From Pseudonocardia sp. C8 (GTDB lineage Bacteria > Actinomycetota > Actinomycetes > Mycobacteriales > Pseudonocardiaceae), in assembly GCF_014267175.1 (NCBI RefSeq), contig NZ_JACMTR010000002.1:2629501-2693500 (forward strand): a stretch of DNA of 64,000 nucleotides, in the 5' to 3' direction. This document shows positions 52,362 through 62,590 of this stretch, in pieces. Both the position numbers and the translations under genes were made by a program. Every line of letters begins with the position of its first letter. Within the stretch, counting starts at the first letter, position 1. The notes under the pieces were generated by a model. The model was not told where the DNA came from and did no database searches. It was given only the letters and a program-made list of their open reading frames with translations.

Positions 52362-52940
52362 GTGCAGACGCCACCACCCGAGGGGCCGGGCCAGGGAGAG
52401 CTGTTCCCGGACCCGCTCGTCGGTGAGGGGCTGGACGGGGTGTCCGATCGCCTGGTCGGCTTCCGCGGCCCGACCGCGTGCCAGGTCGTGGGGATCACCT
52501 ACCGGCAGCTGGACTACTGGGCCCGCACCGGGCTGGTCGTCCCCTCGATAAGGGGTGCGGCCGGCTCGGGCAGCCAGCGGCTGTACTCGTTCAAGGACGT
52601 CCTCGTCCTCAAGATCGTGAAGCGGCTGCTCGACGCCGGGGTGTCGTTGCAGAACATCCGGATCGCCGTCGAGCACCTGCGCCGGCGCGGGATCCGGGAC
52701 CTGGCCGGGATCACCCTGTTCTCCGACGGCACCACCGTCTACGAGTGCACCTCCCCGGAGGAGGTCGTCGACCTGCTGCAGGGCGGTCAGGGCGTGTTCG
52801 GCATCGCGGTCTCGGGTGCGATGCGCGAGATCAGCGGTGTGATCAAGGACTTCCCGGTGGAGCGCGCCGACGGCGGCACCGTCGACGACGCCCCCGAGGA
52901 CGAGCTCGCCCGCCGGCGGGCCCGCCGCGCGATCTCCTGA
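52362..52940 (+). CDS. MerR-family transcriptional regulator (Rv1830-like)
   Basis: The 192-residue product carries a MerR-type helix-turn-helix (about 40-110: ACQVVGITYRQLDYWARTGLVVPS, RLYSFKDVLVLKIVKRLLDAGVSLQNIRIAVEHLR). A distinctive C-terminal domain follows (LFSDGTTVYECTSPEEVVDLLQGGQGVFGIAV) in place of a metal-binding loop. This is the actinobacterial group that stands beside gcvP and the DUF151 gene. GTG 52362 was preferred because AGGGAGAG lies six bases before it; GTG 52314 is the alternative. Its target genes are not evident. Confidence 0.88.
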   Translation: MQTPPPEGPGQGELFPDPLVGEGLDGVSDRLVGFRGPTACQVVGITYRQLDYWARTGLVVPSIRGAAGSGSQRLYSFKDVLVLKIVKRLLDAGVSLQNIRIAVEHLRRRGIRDLAGITLFSDGTTVYECTSPEEVVDLLQGGQGVFGIAVSGAMREISGVIKDFPVERADGGTVDDAPEDELARRRARRAIS

Positions 52941-52959
52941 CCCGTCCGGCCGGTGCCGC

Positions 52960-53259
52960 TCACGCGACGCTGCGGAACGGGTCGTGCTCGGCCAGCAGCT
53001 TCTCCATCCGCGCCTGGTCGACCCGGTTCACGACGGTCAGGCTCTCCTGGCGGTCGCGGACGCACTTCGCGAGCGTGAACGCGGAGGTGATCGCGTACAG
53101 GACCGCGATCGCGAGGAAGGCCTTCACCCAGCCGTCGACGGGCAGGTAGACGGTCCCGATGACGACGGCGGCCAGCGACACGCCGAACGAGACGACCGCC
53201 TGGGTGTGGAAGGCGGCCGTCGTGGCGGGAGTGGTGGTGGGGGTGCTCGAGTTCGTCAT
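52960..53259 (-). CDS. YiaA/YiaB-family inner membrane protein
   Basis: The 99-residue protein has two membrane spans (about 20-40 and 47-66: VVSFGVSLAAVVIGTVYLPVDGWVKAFLAIAVLYAITSAFTLAK) and a soluble tail CVRDRQESLTVVNRVDQARMEKLLAEHDPF. This is the YiaAB two-helix pattern. The function is unknown. It is convergent with the MerR gene and divergent from gcvP. Confidence 0.88.
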   Translation of the reverse strand: MTNSSTPTTTPATTAAFHTQAVVSFGVSLAAVVIGTVYLPVDGWVKAFLAIAVLYAITSAFTLAKCVRDRQESLTVVNRVDQARMEKLLAEHDPFRSVA

Positions 53260-53297
53260 GGCCGAAAGTGTGACGCGCGGTACCGGGTAGCGACGCC

Positions 53298-53326
53298 GTG
53301 AAACTACGGAAGCCGGGCGGTATCCT
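53298..53326 (+). promoter_or_regulatory. Candidate promoter of the glycine riboswitch/gcvP transcript
   Basis: GTGAAA (53298-53303), a 17-base spacer and TATCCT (53321-53326) give a plausible promoter. The transcript would start near 53333, about 15 bases before the first aptamer. Confidence 0.5.
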
Positions 53327-53348
53327 GTCCGGCGTAGTCGTGGACACC

Positions 53349-53552
53349 GTGCGGGAGAGTCCCGGTGCAGGAAGCCGGGCGCCGAAGGAGCAAACCCTTC
53401 CGGAATCTCTCAGGCACACGGACCGTACGGTCGAGACGCCTCTGGAAAGTGGCCGGCACCTCGGGGAGCCGGTCCGCCGACGGGGAAAGCCCGCTGCCGA
53501 CACGGCATCGGGTGAATCTCTCAGGCGCCTCCGGGCGGAGACAGAGGGGAGG
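53349..53552 (+). promoter_or_regulatory. Tandem glycine riboswitch
   Basis: Two glycine aptamers lie head to tail. The first (about 53349-53450) contains GCCGAAGGAGCAA and GAATCTCTCAGGCA (53403-53416) and ends with CTGGAAAG. The second (about 53455-53552) contains GCCGACGGGGAAAGCC, GAATCTCTCAGGCGCC (53514-53529) and ACAGAGGGGA (53541-53550). It controls gcvP, 45 bases downstream, and such switches usually turn the gene on with glycine. The segment 53524-53533 is complementary to the gcvP ribosome binding site. Confidence 0.92.
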
Positions 53553-53596
53553 GGGCGTGACAGCCCTGTCCCCGGCCTGACGACTTCGGAGGCGCC

Positions 53597-56488
<2,892 letters not shown>

Positions 56489-56518
56489 TCCTCCGTCCGC
56501 GGCCGCGGGTGGGCTTTC

Positions 56519-58378
56519 TCAGGCGGGGGCGGTGGTCCGGCTCAGGCGGGACCGGCGGTGCGCCGCCATCCGGACCGGTGCGTCGGCCCAGCCGTGCCCG
56601 TCGTGGTTCCCGGTGCGCTGCACCAGGGTGAGGAACAGCCGCCCGCCCAGCAGCTCGGTGCAGACCTGCACGAGGTTGCCGTCGGCGGTGCGCTCGTGGA
56701 GCACGCCGAGCTCCCGGTAGGCGGCCATCGTGGCCTCGGGCAGCTCGAGCCGGGCGGCGAGGTCGTCGTGGTAGTTCGCCGGGACATCGAGCAGGGGCAC
56801 GCCGGCGGCCCGCGCCGCTGCGGCGGTCGCGAGGACGTCGTCGCAGGCCAGCGCGACGTACTGCGGGTCGGCGACGGCCGGGCTCCACCCGCCGCGGCGC
56901 AGCACCGACACGGTGAGGGCGAGCCGGAGGCGGCGGTCGCGGTCGGCCAGCGCCCGGCTGCGGACCAGGCCGAACGGGGCGGCGAACTCGCCGTCGGCGA
57001 CCGTCTCCAGCCCGAGCACCGCGCGGTGGAACAGCACGGCCTCGTCGAACGCGTCGTAGGGCTGGGTGAGCCCGACGTGGTCGATCCCGGTGATGCCGAT
57101 GCCGGTCGCCGGCGCCTCGTCGACGGCGACGAAGTCGTGCGACCACGCCGGGCCGGGGCCGTCCGGGCCGGTGCGGCAGAAGAACAGCGACGTGCCGTCC
57201 GGGGCGGGGATCTCGGCCAGGTCGGCCTCGCCCGGGCCGGTGGTCCGGGGCAACGGCGCGGCGCAGAGCCGGGCCGCGCGCCGGGCCGAGGCGACCGGGT
57301 CGGGGGACTCGACGCCGATCGCGGCGACCGCGGCCGGGCCGTCGCCGGCCGCGTTGACCAGCAGCCGGGCGTGCCCCTGCTCGTAGCGTTCCACCTGCTT
57401 GGTGCGGTGCACCCCGGTGCGGCTGAACCCGAGCGCGCGCAGCACCCGCCCGAGCTCCGGGCCCGCATGCAGCTCGACGAACGCCGGCCCGGCCGGCGGG
57501 GGTGGCGCCACCCCGACCGGGTCGGCGCCGGTACCGGGGCGCCCGGAGCCGGGGTGCGCGGTGCGTTCGGCGAGCGCGAGCAGCGACCGGCGGGCGTCGA
57601 CGGCGGTGCGGACGGGGTCGGCCTGGCGGAAGACGTCGTTGAACACCTCGAGCGACAGCGGCCCGCGGTACCCGGCGGCGAGGACCGGTGCGAGGAAACC
57701 GGGCAGGTCGAACCCGCCCTGGCCGGGGAACAGCCGGTGGTGGCGGCTCCAGGACAGCACGTCCATCGACAGCTCGCGGGCGTCGGCGAGCTGGAGGAAG
57801 AACAGCTTCTCGCCGGGCACGTCCGCGATCGGGGCGGGGTCGGAGCCGCGCGCGAGCACGTGGAACGAGTCCAGGCACAGCCCGAGTGCCGGATGGTCCC
57901 CGGCCCGGACGGCCCGCCACGAGGCGTCCCAGGTGTCGACGTGCCGGCCCCAGGCCAGGGCCTCGTAGGCGATCCGCAGGCCGCGCTCGTCGGCGCGCCC
58001 GGCGAGGACGTGCAGCTGCTCGGCGAGGCGGTCCGGGTCGGCGACGGCGTCCGGCGCGACCGAGGAGCAGACCAGGACGGTGCGGGCGCCGAGCCCGGCC
58101 ATGACGTCGAAGGTCACGTCGGCGCGGCGCAGGTTCGCGGCGAAGCGGTCCGGGTCGGTGGAGTCGATGTCGCGCAGCGGCTGGTAGAGGTCGACCGACA
58201 GGCCGAGGTCGCGGCAGCGGGCGCCGATGCCGGACGGGGACAGGGCGTCGGCGACCAGGTCCGGCGCGAAGATCTCGACGCCGTCGAACCCGGCGGTCGC
58301 GGCCGCGTCGAGCTTGTCCTCCAGGGTCCCGGACAGGCAGACCGTCGCGACGGACAGCCGGGGCGTCTCAGGCGACAC
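56519..58378 (-). CDS. qsuB: 3-dehydroshikimate dehydratase fused to an HPPD-like domain (QsuB/QuiC type)
   Basis: The 619-residue protein from GTG 58378 has a TIM-barrel sugar-isomerase-like domain (about 1-270: SVATVCLSGTLEDKLDAAATAGFDGVEIF, GLCLDSFHVLARG, FFLQLADA). A 4-hydroxyphenylpyruvate-dioxygenase-like part follows (about 310-610). This is the bimodular QsuB/QuiC1 architecture that converts 3-dehydroshikimate to protocatechuate. In the second half only one metal-site histidine is obvious (IDHVGL); the second position reads Y (PQYVAL) and the final glutamate reads T (LFLTLVQR). It overlaps the dehydrogenase gene by 11 bases. Confidence 0.88.
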   Translation of the reverse strand: MSPETPRLSVATVCLSGTLEDKLDAAATAGFDGVEIFAPDLVADALSPSGIGARCRDLGLSVDLYQPLRDIDSTDPDRFAANLRRADVTFDVMAGLGARTVLVCSSVAPDAVADPDRLAEQLHVLAGRADERGLRIAYEALAWGRHVDTWDASWRAVRAGDHPALGLCLDSFHVLARGSDPAPIADVPGEKLFFLQLADARELSMDVLSWSRHHRLFPGQGGFDLPGFLAPVLAAGYRGPLSLEVFNDVFRQADPVRTAVDARRSLLALAERTAHPGSGRPGTGADPVGVAPPPPAGPAFVELHAGPELGRVLRALGFSRTGVHRTKQVERYEQGHARLLVNAAGDGPAAVAAIGVESPDPVASARRAARLCAAPLPRTTGPGEADLAEIPAPDGTSLFFCRTGPDGPGPAWSHDFVAVDEAPATGIGITGIDHVGLTQPYDAFDEAVLFHRAVLGLETVADGEFAAPFGLVRSRALADRDRRLRLALTVSVLRRGGWSPAVADPQYVALACDDVLATAAAARAAGVPLLDVPANYHDDLAARLELPEATMAAYRELGVLHERTADGNLVQVCTELLGGRLFLTLVQRTGNHDGHGWADAPVRMAAHRRSRLSRTTAPA

Positions 58379-59285
58379 GGGTGGTGGCCTCCTGCTCGTC
58401 GGTGACCAGCGCCGCGAGGTGCGCGAGCATCCGGGCGGGGTCGGGGGTCGTGCCGGTGAACAGCCGGAACGCCTCGGCCGCCTGGTGCACGGCCATCCGG
58501 CCCCCGTCGACCGTACGGCAGCCTGCGGCCCGGGCCGCGCGGAGCAGCGCGGTGTCCAGCGGACGGTAGACGATCTCGGCGACCCACGGCGCGCCGGCGA
58601 GCAGGGCCGCGTCGAACGGCAGGCCCGGGTGCTCGGCCATCCCGACCGGGGTGGCGTGGACGAGCCCGGTGGCGGTGGCGAGCAGGCCGTCCAGCTCGGC
58701 GCGGGCGTGCCCGGTCGCGGTCGCCCCGGGCGCGAGGTGCGGGGCCAGGGTGCTCGCGAGCGCGGTGGCCCGGCCGGCGTCGACGTCGACGACGTGCAGG
58801 GCGCGGACGCCGTCGCGGGCCAGCGCGAAGCCCGCCGCGGCACCGGCACCCCCGGCGCCGAGGAGCACCACCCGGTCGAGTGCGGCGCCGGGCAGTCCGT
58901 CGCGCAGCCCGTCGCGGAAGCCGGTCCAGTCGGTGTTGTGGCCGGTCAGCGACCCGTCGGCACCGATCACGACGGTGTTCACCGCGCCGACGGCGGCGGC
59001 GTCGGGGGCCAGCGCGTCGAGGTGCGGGATCACGAGCTGCTTGCACGGGTGGGTGATGTTGAGGCCCGCGTAGCCCTCGGCGCGGGCCCGGTCGAGGAGG
59101 TCCCCGACGTCGGACGGCGCGGCACCGAGGTCGTCGAGGTTCCAGCGGACGTAGCGCAGCGGCAGGCCGAGGGCGGCGGCCTCGTGCTCGTGCAGTGCCG
59201 GCGAGAGCGACGGGCCGATCCCGGCGCCGATCAGTCCGGTGAGGACGGTCGTCCCGGTCCCGGTGGTGGTGTGGCTGCTCTGCAC
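58368..59285 (-). CDS. Shikimate/quinate dehydrogenase
   Basis: The 305-residue protein is an AroE-fold dehydrogenase: GAGIGPSLSPALHEHEAAALGL substrate loop, NITHPCKQLVIPHLD with the catalytic lysine, NTDWTGF with the aspartate, and a GAGGAGAAAGFAL nucleotide loop. The VDVDAGRA segment after the second strand favours NAD over NADP, as in catabolic QsuD-type enzymes. GTG 59285 follows AAAGGAGG. Coupling to the QsuB-like gene and the divergent TetR gene supports breakdown of shikimate or quinate rather than biosynthesis. A candidate operator covers its promoter. Confidence 0.88.
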   Translation of the reverse strand: MQSSHTTTGTGTTVLTGLIGAGIGPSLSPALHEHEAAALGLPLRYVRWNLDDLGAAPSDVGDLLDRARAEGYAGLNITHPCKQLVIPHLDALAPDAAAVGAVNTVVIGADGSLTGHNTDWTGFRDGLRDGLPGAALDRVVLLGAGGAGAAAGFALARDGVRALHVVDVDAGRATALASTLAPHLAPGATATGHARAELDGLLATATGLVHATPVGMAEHPGLPFDAALLAGAPWVAEIVYRPLDTALLRAARAAGCRTVDGGRMAVHQAAEAFRLFTGTTPDPARMLAHLAALVTDEQEATTRVA

Positions 59286-59300
59286 GACGCCTCCTTTTAT

Positions 59301-59321
59301 GTACTGTCTGGTTAGTTGTAC
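59301..59321. promoter_or_regulatory. Candidate TetR operator in the divergent shikimate region
   Basis: GTAC (59301-59304) and GTAC (59318-59321) flank an ACTAAC/GACAGT dyad (minus strand). The site lies 16 bases before the dehydrogenase GTG and upstream of tetR. The minus-strand string ending GTACATAA is repeated before the transporter gene. Confidence 0.5.
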
Positions 59322-59405
59322 CGGACGGGGAGCGGGTCGCACCAGCCCTCGCCGGGGTCCGGGCGGTAGCGTCGGGCCGCGCGGAACGAACGAGGAGGGC
59401 ACGTC

Positions 59406-60062
59406 GTGGCGGCAGCCCCGGGGGAGACCGGCCGGCAGCGTGACCCGGAACGGACCCGGGCCGACATCCTGGACGAGGCCACCGCGGAGTTCGCCGAGCG
59501 CGGCCTCGCCGGGGCCCGGGTGGACGAGATCGCCGCCCGCACCCGCACCACCAAGCGGATGCTCTACTACTACTTCGGCTCGAAGCAGGGTCTCTACCTG
59601 GCCGTCCTCGAGCGGGCGTACGCCGGGATCCGCTCGCTGGAGCAGGGCCTGGAGGTCGCGCACCTCAACCCGGCGAAGGCGGTGCGCGCGGTCGCCGAGC
59701 TGACCTTCGACCACCACGAGGCGCACCCGGACTTCATCCGGCTGGTGGCCATCGAGAACATCCACCACGCCGAGCACCTGCGCGCGTCGCCGATGCTGTC
59801 CGGGCTCGCCGCGCCGGCCGTCGACGTCCTCGGCGGGATCCTCGCGCGCGGCCGGGCGGGCGGCCTGTTCCGCGACGACGTCGACGCGCTCGACGTCCAC
59901 ATGCTGATCAGCGCGTTCTGCGTGTTCCGGGTGTCGAACCGGCACACGTTCGCCGCGATCTTCGACCGTGACCTGCTGGATCCCGGGCGGCGCGGGCACT
60001 ACCGGCAGATGGTGGGTGACCTCGTGGTGGAGTACCTGACGGCCCACGTCGGCCGCTCCTGA
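59406..60062 (+). CDS. TetR-family transcriptional regulator
   Basis: The 218-residue protein has a TetR helix-turn-helix (about 15-65: RTRADILDEATAEFAERGLAGARVDEIAARTRTTKRMLYYYFGSKQGLYLAVLE) and a helical ligand domain. GAGGAGG lies seven bases before GTG 59406. It stands between the dehydrogenase/QsuB genes and the MHS transporter, and a related GTAC-bounded motif is found at both promoters. It is therefore the probable regulator of the module, relieved by shikimate, quinate or protocatechuate. Confidence 0.9.
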   Translation: MAAAPGETGRQRDPERTRADILDEATAEFAERGLAGARVDEIAARTRTTKRMLYYYFGSKQGLYLAVLERAYAGIRSLEQGLEVAHLNPAKAVRAVAELTFDHHEAHPDFIRLVAIENIHHAEHLRASPMLSGLAAPAVDVLGGILARGRAGGLFRDDVDALDVHMLISAFCVFRVSNRHTFAAIFDRDLLDPGRRGHYRQMVGDLVVEYLTAHVGRS

Positions 60063-60117
60063 ACCGGTTCCGGGGAAACCCGGGCTTGACAGTGCCGGGG
60101 CGTGAACTCACCATTCG

Positions 60118-60136
60118 GTACGTAACTAGTTGGTAC
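60118..60136. promoter_or_regulatory. Candidate TetR operator upstream of the MHS transporter
   Basis: GTAC at 60118-60121 and 60133-60136 enclose a perfect AACTAGTT palindrome, followed by ATAA as at the other operator. It lies 54 bases before the transporter GTG. A TTGACA hexamer occurs at 60086-60091, but a well-placed -10 was not found. Confidence 0.45.
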
Positions 60137-60190
60137 ATAAGCGCCGCCGCGCTCGTGCCTGCAACGACGCACACACGCCCTGGAGGCCCC

Positions 60191-61558
60191 GTGAGTCCCA
60201 CCGCGTCATCGGCCGCCCTCCCGCCGACGGCCCAGCCCGGGCGGGCCGCGCTGGCCGGCTGGATCGGTAGCGCGCTCGAGTACTACGACTTCTTCATCTA
60301 CGGCACCGCGGCCGCGCTGGTGTTCAACAAGGTGTTCTTCCCCGAGTCGAGCGCGGTCGCCGGCACGCTGCTGTCCCTGGCGACGTTCGGCTTCGGCTAC
60401 GTCGCCCGGCCGCTCGGCGCGGTGCTGTTCGGGCACATCGGCGACCGGATGGGCCGCAAGAAGGTGCTGGTCGCGACGCTGGTGCTGATGGGCGTCGCGA
60501 CGCTGGCCATCGGCTTCCTGCCCACCTACGGCCAGGTCGGCGTGCTCGCGCCGGCGCTGCTGGTCACCTGCCGGCTGCTGCAGGGGCTGTCCGCGGGCGG
60601 GGAGCAGGCCGGCGCCAACTCGATGACGCTGGAGCACTCGCCGCAGGACCGGCGGGCGTTCTTCACCAGCTTCACCCTCTCCGGCACGCAGGCCGGCCAG
60701 ATCATCGCCACCGCCGTGTTCCTGCCGGTCGCGATGCTGCCCGAGGAGGCGCTGCTGACCTGGGGCTGGCGGGTGCCGTTCTGGGCGAGCGTGCTCGTGC
60801 TGATCGCGGGCGTCCTCATCCGCCGCACCCTGCACGAGACCCCGGTGTTCACCACCGAGGTCGCCGAGACCACCGTGGACGGTGCGCCTGCGCCGTCCAC
60901 GAAGGACCAGCTGCCGATCGCGGCGCTGCTGCGCGACCACTGGCCGAACCTGCTGCGGGTGACCCTCGCCGCGACCGTCGCGTCGGTCAGCACCCTGATG
61001 ACCGTGTTCGCGCTGTCGTTCGCGGTGAACACCGTCGGCCTGGAGCGCTCGACGATGCTGTGGGTGGTCGTGTCGGCGAACGTCGTCGCCCTGGCCGCGA
61101 TCCCGCTGCTGGCGATCCTGGCCGACCGGATCGGCCGCCGCCCGGTCTTCGTCGCGGGCGCGCTGGGCAGCGCGGCGATGCTGGCCGCGTACCTGTGGGC
61201 GGTCTCCACCGGAAGCTGGGTCCTGATCTTCGCGACCGGCGTCCTGCTGTCCGGTGTGGTCTACAGCGCCGCCAACGGCGTGTGGCCTGCGTTCTACGGC
61301 GAGATGTTCCCGGCCAAGGTCCGGCTCACCGGCATGGCCGTCGGCACCCAGATCGGCTTCGCGTTCGGCGGGTTCGCCCCGACGATCGCCACCGCGCTGG
61401 CCGGGGACACCGGGGCCGGCTGGCTGCCGGTCGCGGCCTTCGGCGCGGTGATCTGCCTGGTCGCGGCGGGCGCGGCCTACAGCGCCCGGGAGACCGCGCA
61501 CCTGAGCCTGCACGAGATCGAGACCGTCCAGGACCCGGCACCGCGCCTCCCCGCCTGA
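60191..61558 (+). CDS. MHS-family MFS transporter (ShiA-like)
   Basis: The 455-residue protein is a metabolite:H+ symporter of the major facilitator superfamily with about twelve spans. It has the MHS signatures GWIGSALEYYDFFIYGTAAALVF at the first span and GHIGDRMGRKKVL between spans two and three, plus the repeat LADRIGRRPVF. Close families carry shikimate (ShiA), proline/betaine or dicarboxylates. Adjacency to shikimate dehydrogenase and the QsuB-like gene points to shikimate or dehydroshikimate uptake. TGGAGG precedes GTG 60191. Confidence 0.88.
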   Translation: MSPTASSAALPPTAQPGRAALAGWIGSALEYYDFFIYGTAAALVFNKVFFPESSAVAGTLLSLATFGFGYVARPLGAVLFGHIGDRMGRKKVLVATLVLMGVATLAIGFLPTYGQVGVLAPALLVTCRLLQGLSAGGEQAGANSMTLEHSPQDRRAFFTSFTLSGTQAGQIIATAVFLPVAMLPEEALLTWGWRVPFWASVLVLIAGVLIRRTLHETPVFTTEVAETTVDGAPAPSTKDQLPIAALLRDHWPNLLRVTLAATVASVSTLMTVFALSFAVNTVGLERSTMLWVVVSANVVALAAIPLLAILADRIGRRPVFVAGALGSAAMLAAYLWAVSTGSWVLIFATGVLLSGVVYSAANGVWPAFYGEMFPAKVRLTGMAVGTQIGFAFGGFAPTIATALAGDTGAGWLPVAAFGAVICLVAAGAAYSARETAHLSLHEIETVQDPAPRLPA

Positions 61559-61567
61559 CTCAAGAGC

Positions 61568-61620
61568 GCCCCACCCCGCTCGCCCCACCCCGCTCGCCCC
61601 ACCCCGCTCGCCCCACCCCC
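61568..61620 (+). repeat. 14-bp tandem repeat, about 3.8 copies
   Basis: GCCCCACCCCGCTC repeats at 61568, 61582 and 61596, with a partial copy from 61610. The array begins ten bases after the transporter stop and runs up to the large hairpin. Confidence 0.9.
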
Positions 61621-61627
61621 GGGGTCA

Positions 61628-61676
61628 CACTCATGGAGCTTTGGTCCTGTGCCACGGGACCAAAGCTCCATGAGTG
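61628..61676. terminator. Perfect 20-bp inverted repeat after the transporter gene
   Basis: The arms 61628-61647 and 61657-61676 are exact reverse complements around a nine-base loop. The arms have only moderate G+C (GGAGCTTTGGTCC core), unlike the surroundings. There is no T-run. It may act as a terminator or be one copy of a dispersed palindromic repeat. Confidence 0.75.
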
Positions 61677-61795
61677 GCATCGGGGGGCGCGGGGCAGAGG
61701 GGCGAGGGACGCGGGACGGGGGCGGGGCCGCGCAACCGGAGTGCGCGCCGTAACGTCCGGACGGGGGAACGCACCATGATGATCGGGGGACGGAC

Positions 61796-62527
61796 ATGGG
61801 TGGCGGACGTCGCGGTGCCCGCTGGGCGGCTGCCGTGGTGGCCTGCGGTGCGCTGCTGAGCGGCTGCGGTGGGGGCGACGGCTGGCCGACCGCGCCGGGG
61901 GCGCCGAGCAGCGTTCCCACGCCACCGCCACCGCCACCGCCGGTGTCCGCGCCCGCGGCGGTGACCGGGGCGCCGCCGGACGGCGCGGGCGACGCGCCGG
62001 CCCCGGCACCGGCGCCCGCCCCGGCCCCGGCCCCGGGCGGTCCCGGCGCCCCGGACGGTGGCGCGCCCAGGCCTCCGGGGCCCGGCGACGGTGACCCGGG
62101 CGCCGCGCGCTGTGCGACGTCCGCGCTGCGGGCCGGCGTCCGGAACGATCCCGGTGGCGGCGCCGCCGGCTCCCGGTACGTCACCGTCGTGCTGACGAAC
62201 ACCGGCGACCGCCCGTGCGTCGTGCACGGATTCCCGGGTGTGTCCTATCTGGGCGGTGACGGCAAGCGGGTCGGGCCCGCGGCGGCGAGGTCCGGCGACC
62301 CCGGCAAGCCGGTCCGGCTCGCCCCGCGGGGCGCGGCCGGCGCGACGCTGCGGATGGTGAACGTGGCGAACTACGACCCGAAGGTGTGCCGGCCGAAACC
62401 GGTGACCCGGCTGCGCGTGGTCCCGCCGGGGCAGACGAAGGCGCTGACCGTCCCGTTCGAGGGCCGGGGATGCGCCGGCAACCCGCCGGGTGACCAGCTG
62501 ACCGTCGAGGCGTTGCGGGCCCGCTGA
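61796..62527 (+). CDS. DUF4232 lipoprotein
   Basis: The 243-residue protein has a lipoprotein signal (LLSGC, C24) and a long Pro/Ala-rich spacer (about 30-100). A DUF4232 domain follows (about 103-243: CATSALRAGVRNDPGGGAAGSRYVTVVLTNTGDRPCVVHGFPGVSYL). It contains paired cysteines likely to form disulfides. It should be anchored outside the membrane, with the spacer crossing the wall. The function of DUF4232 is unknown. ATG 61796 follows a G-rich site. Confidence 0.85.
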   Translation: MGGGRRGARWAAAVVACGALLSGCGGGDGWPTAPGAPSSVPTPPPPPPPVSAPAAVTGAPPDGAGDAPAPAPAPAPAPAPGGPGAPDGGAPRPPGPGDGDPGAARCATSALRAGVRNDPGGGAAGSRYVTVVLTNTGDRPCVVHGFPGVSYLGGDGKRVGPAAARSGDPGKPVRLAPRGAAGATLRMVNVANYDPKVCRPKPVTRLRVVPPGQTKALTVPFEGRGCAGNPPGDQLTVEALRAR

Positions 62528-62590
62528 GGCGGTTCGCCGCCCGGCGGCGTCGGGTATCTACCGTGGAACCGACCCCGTCGAGAGGACCGC

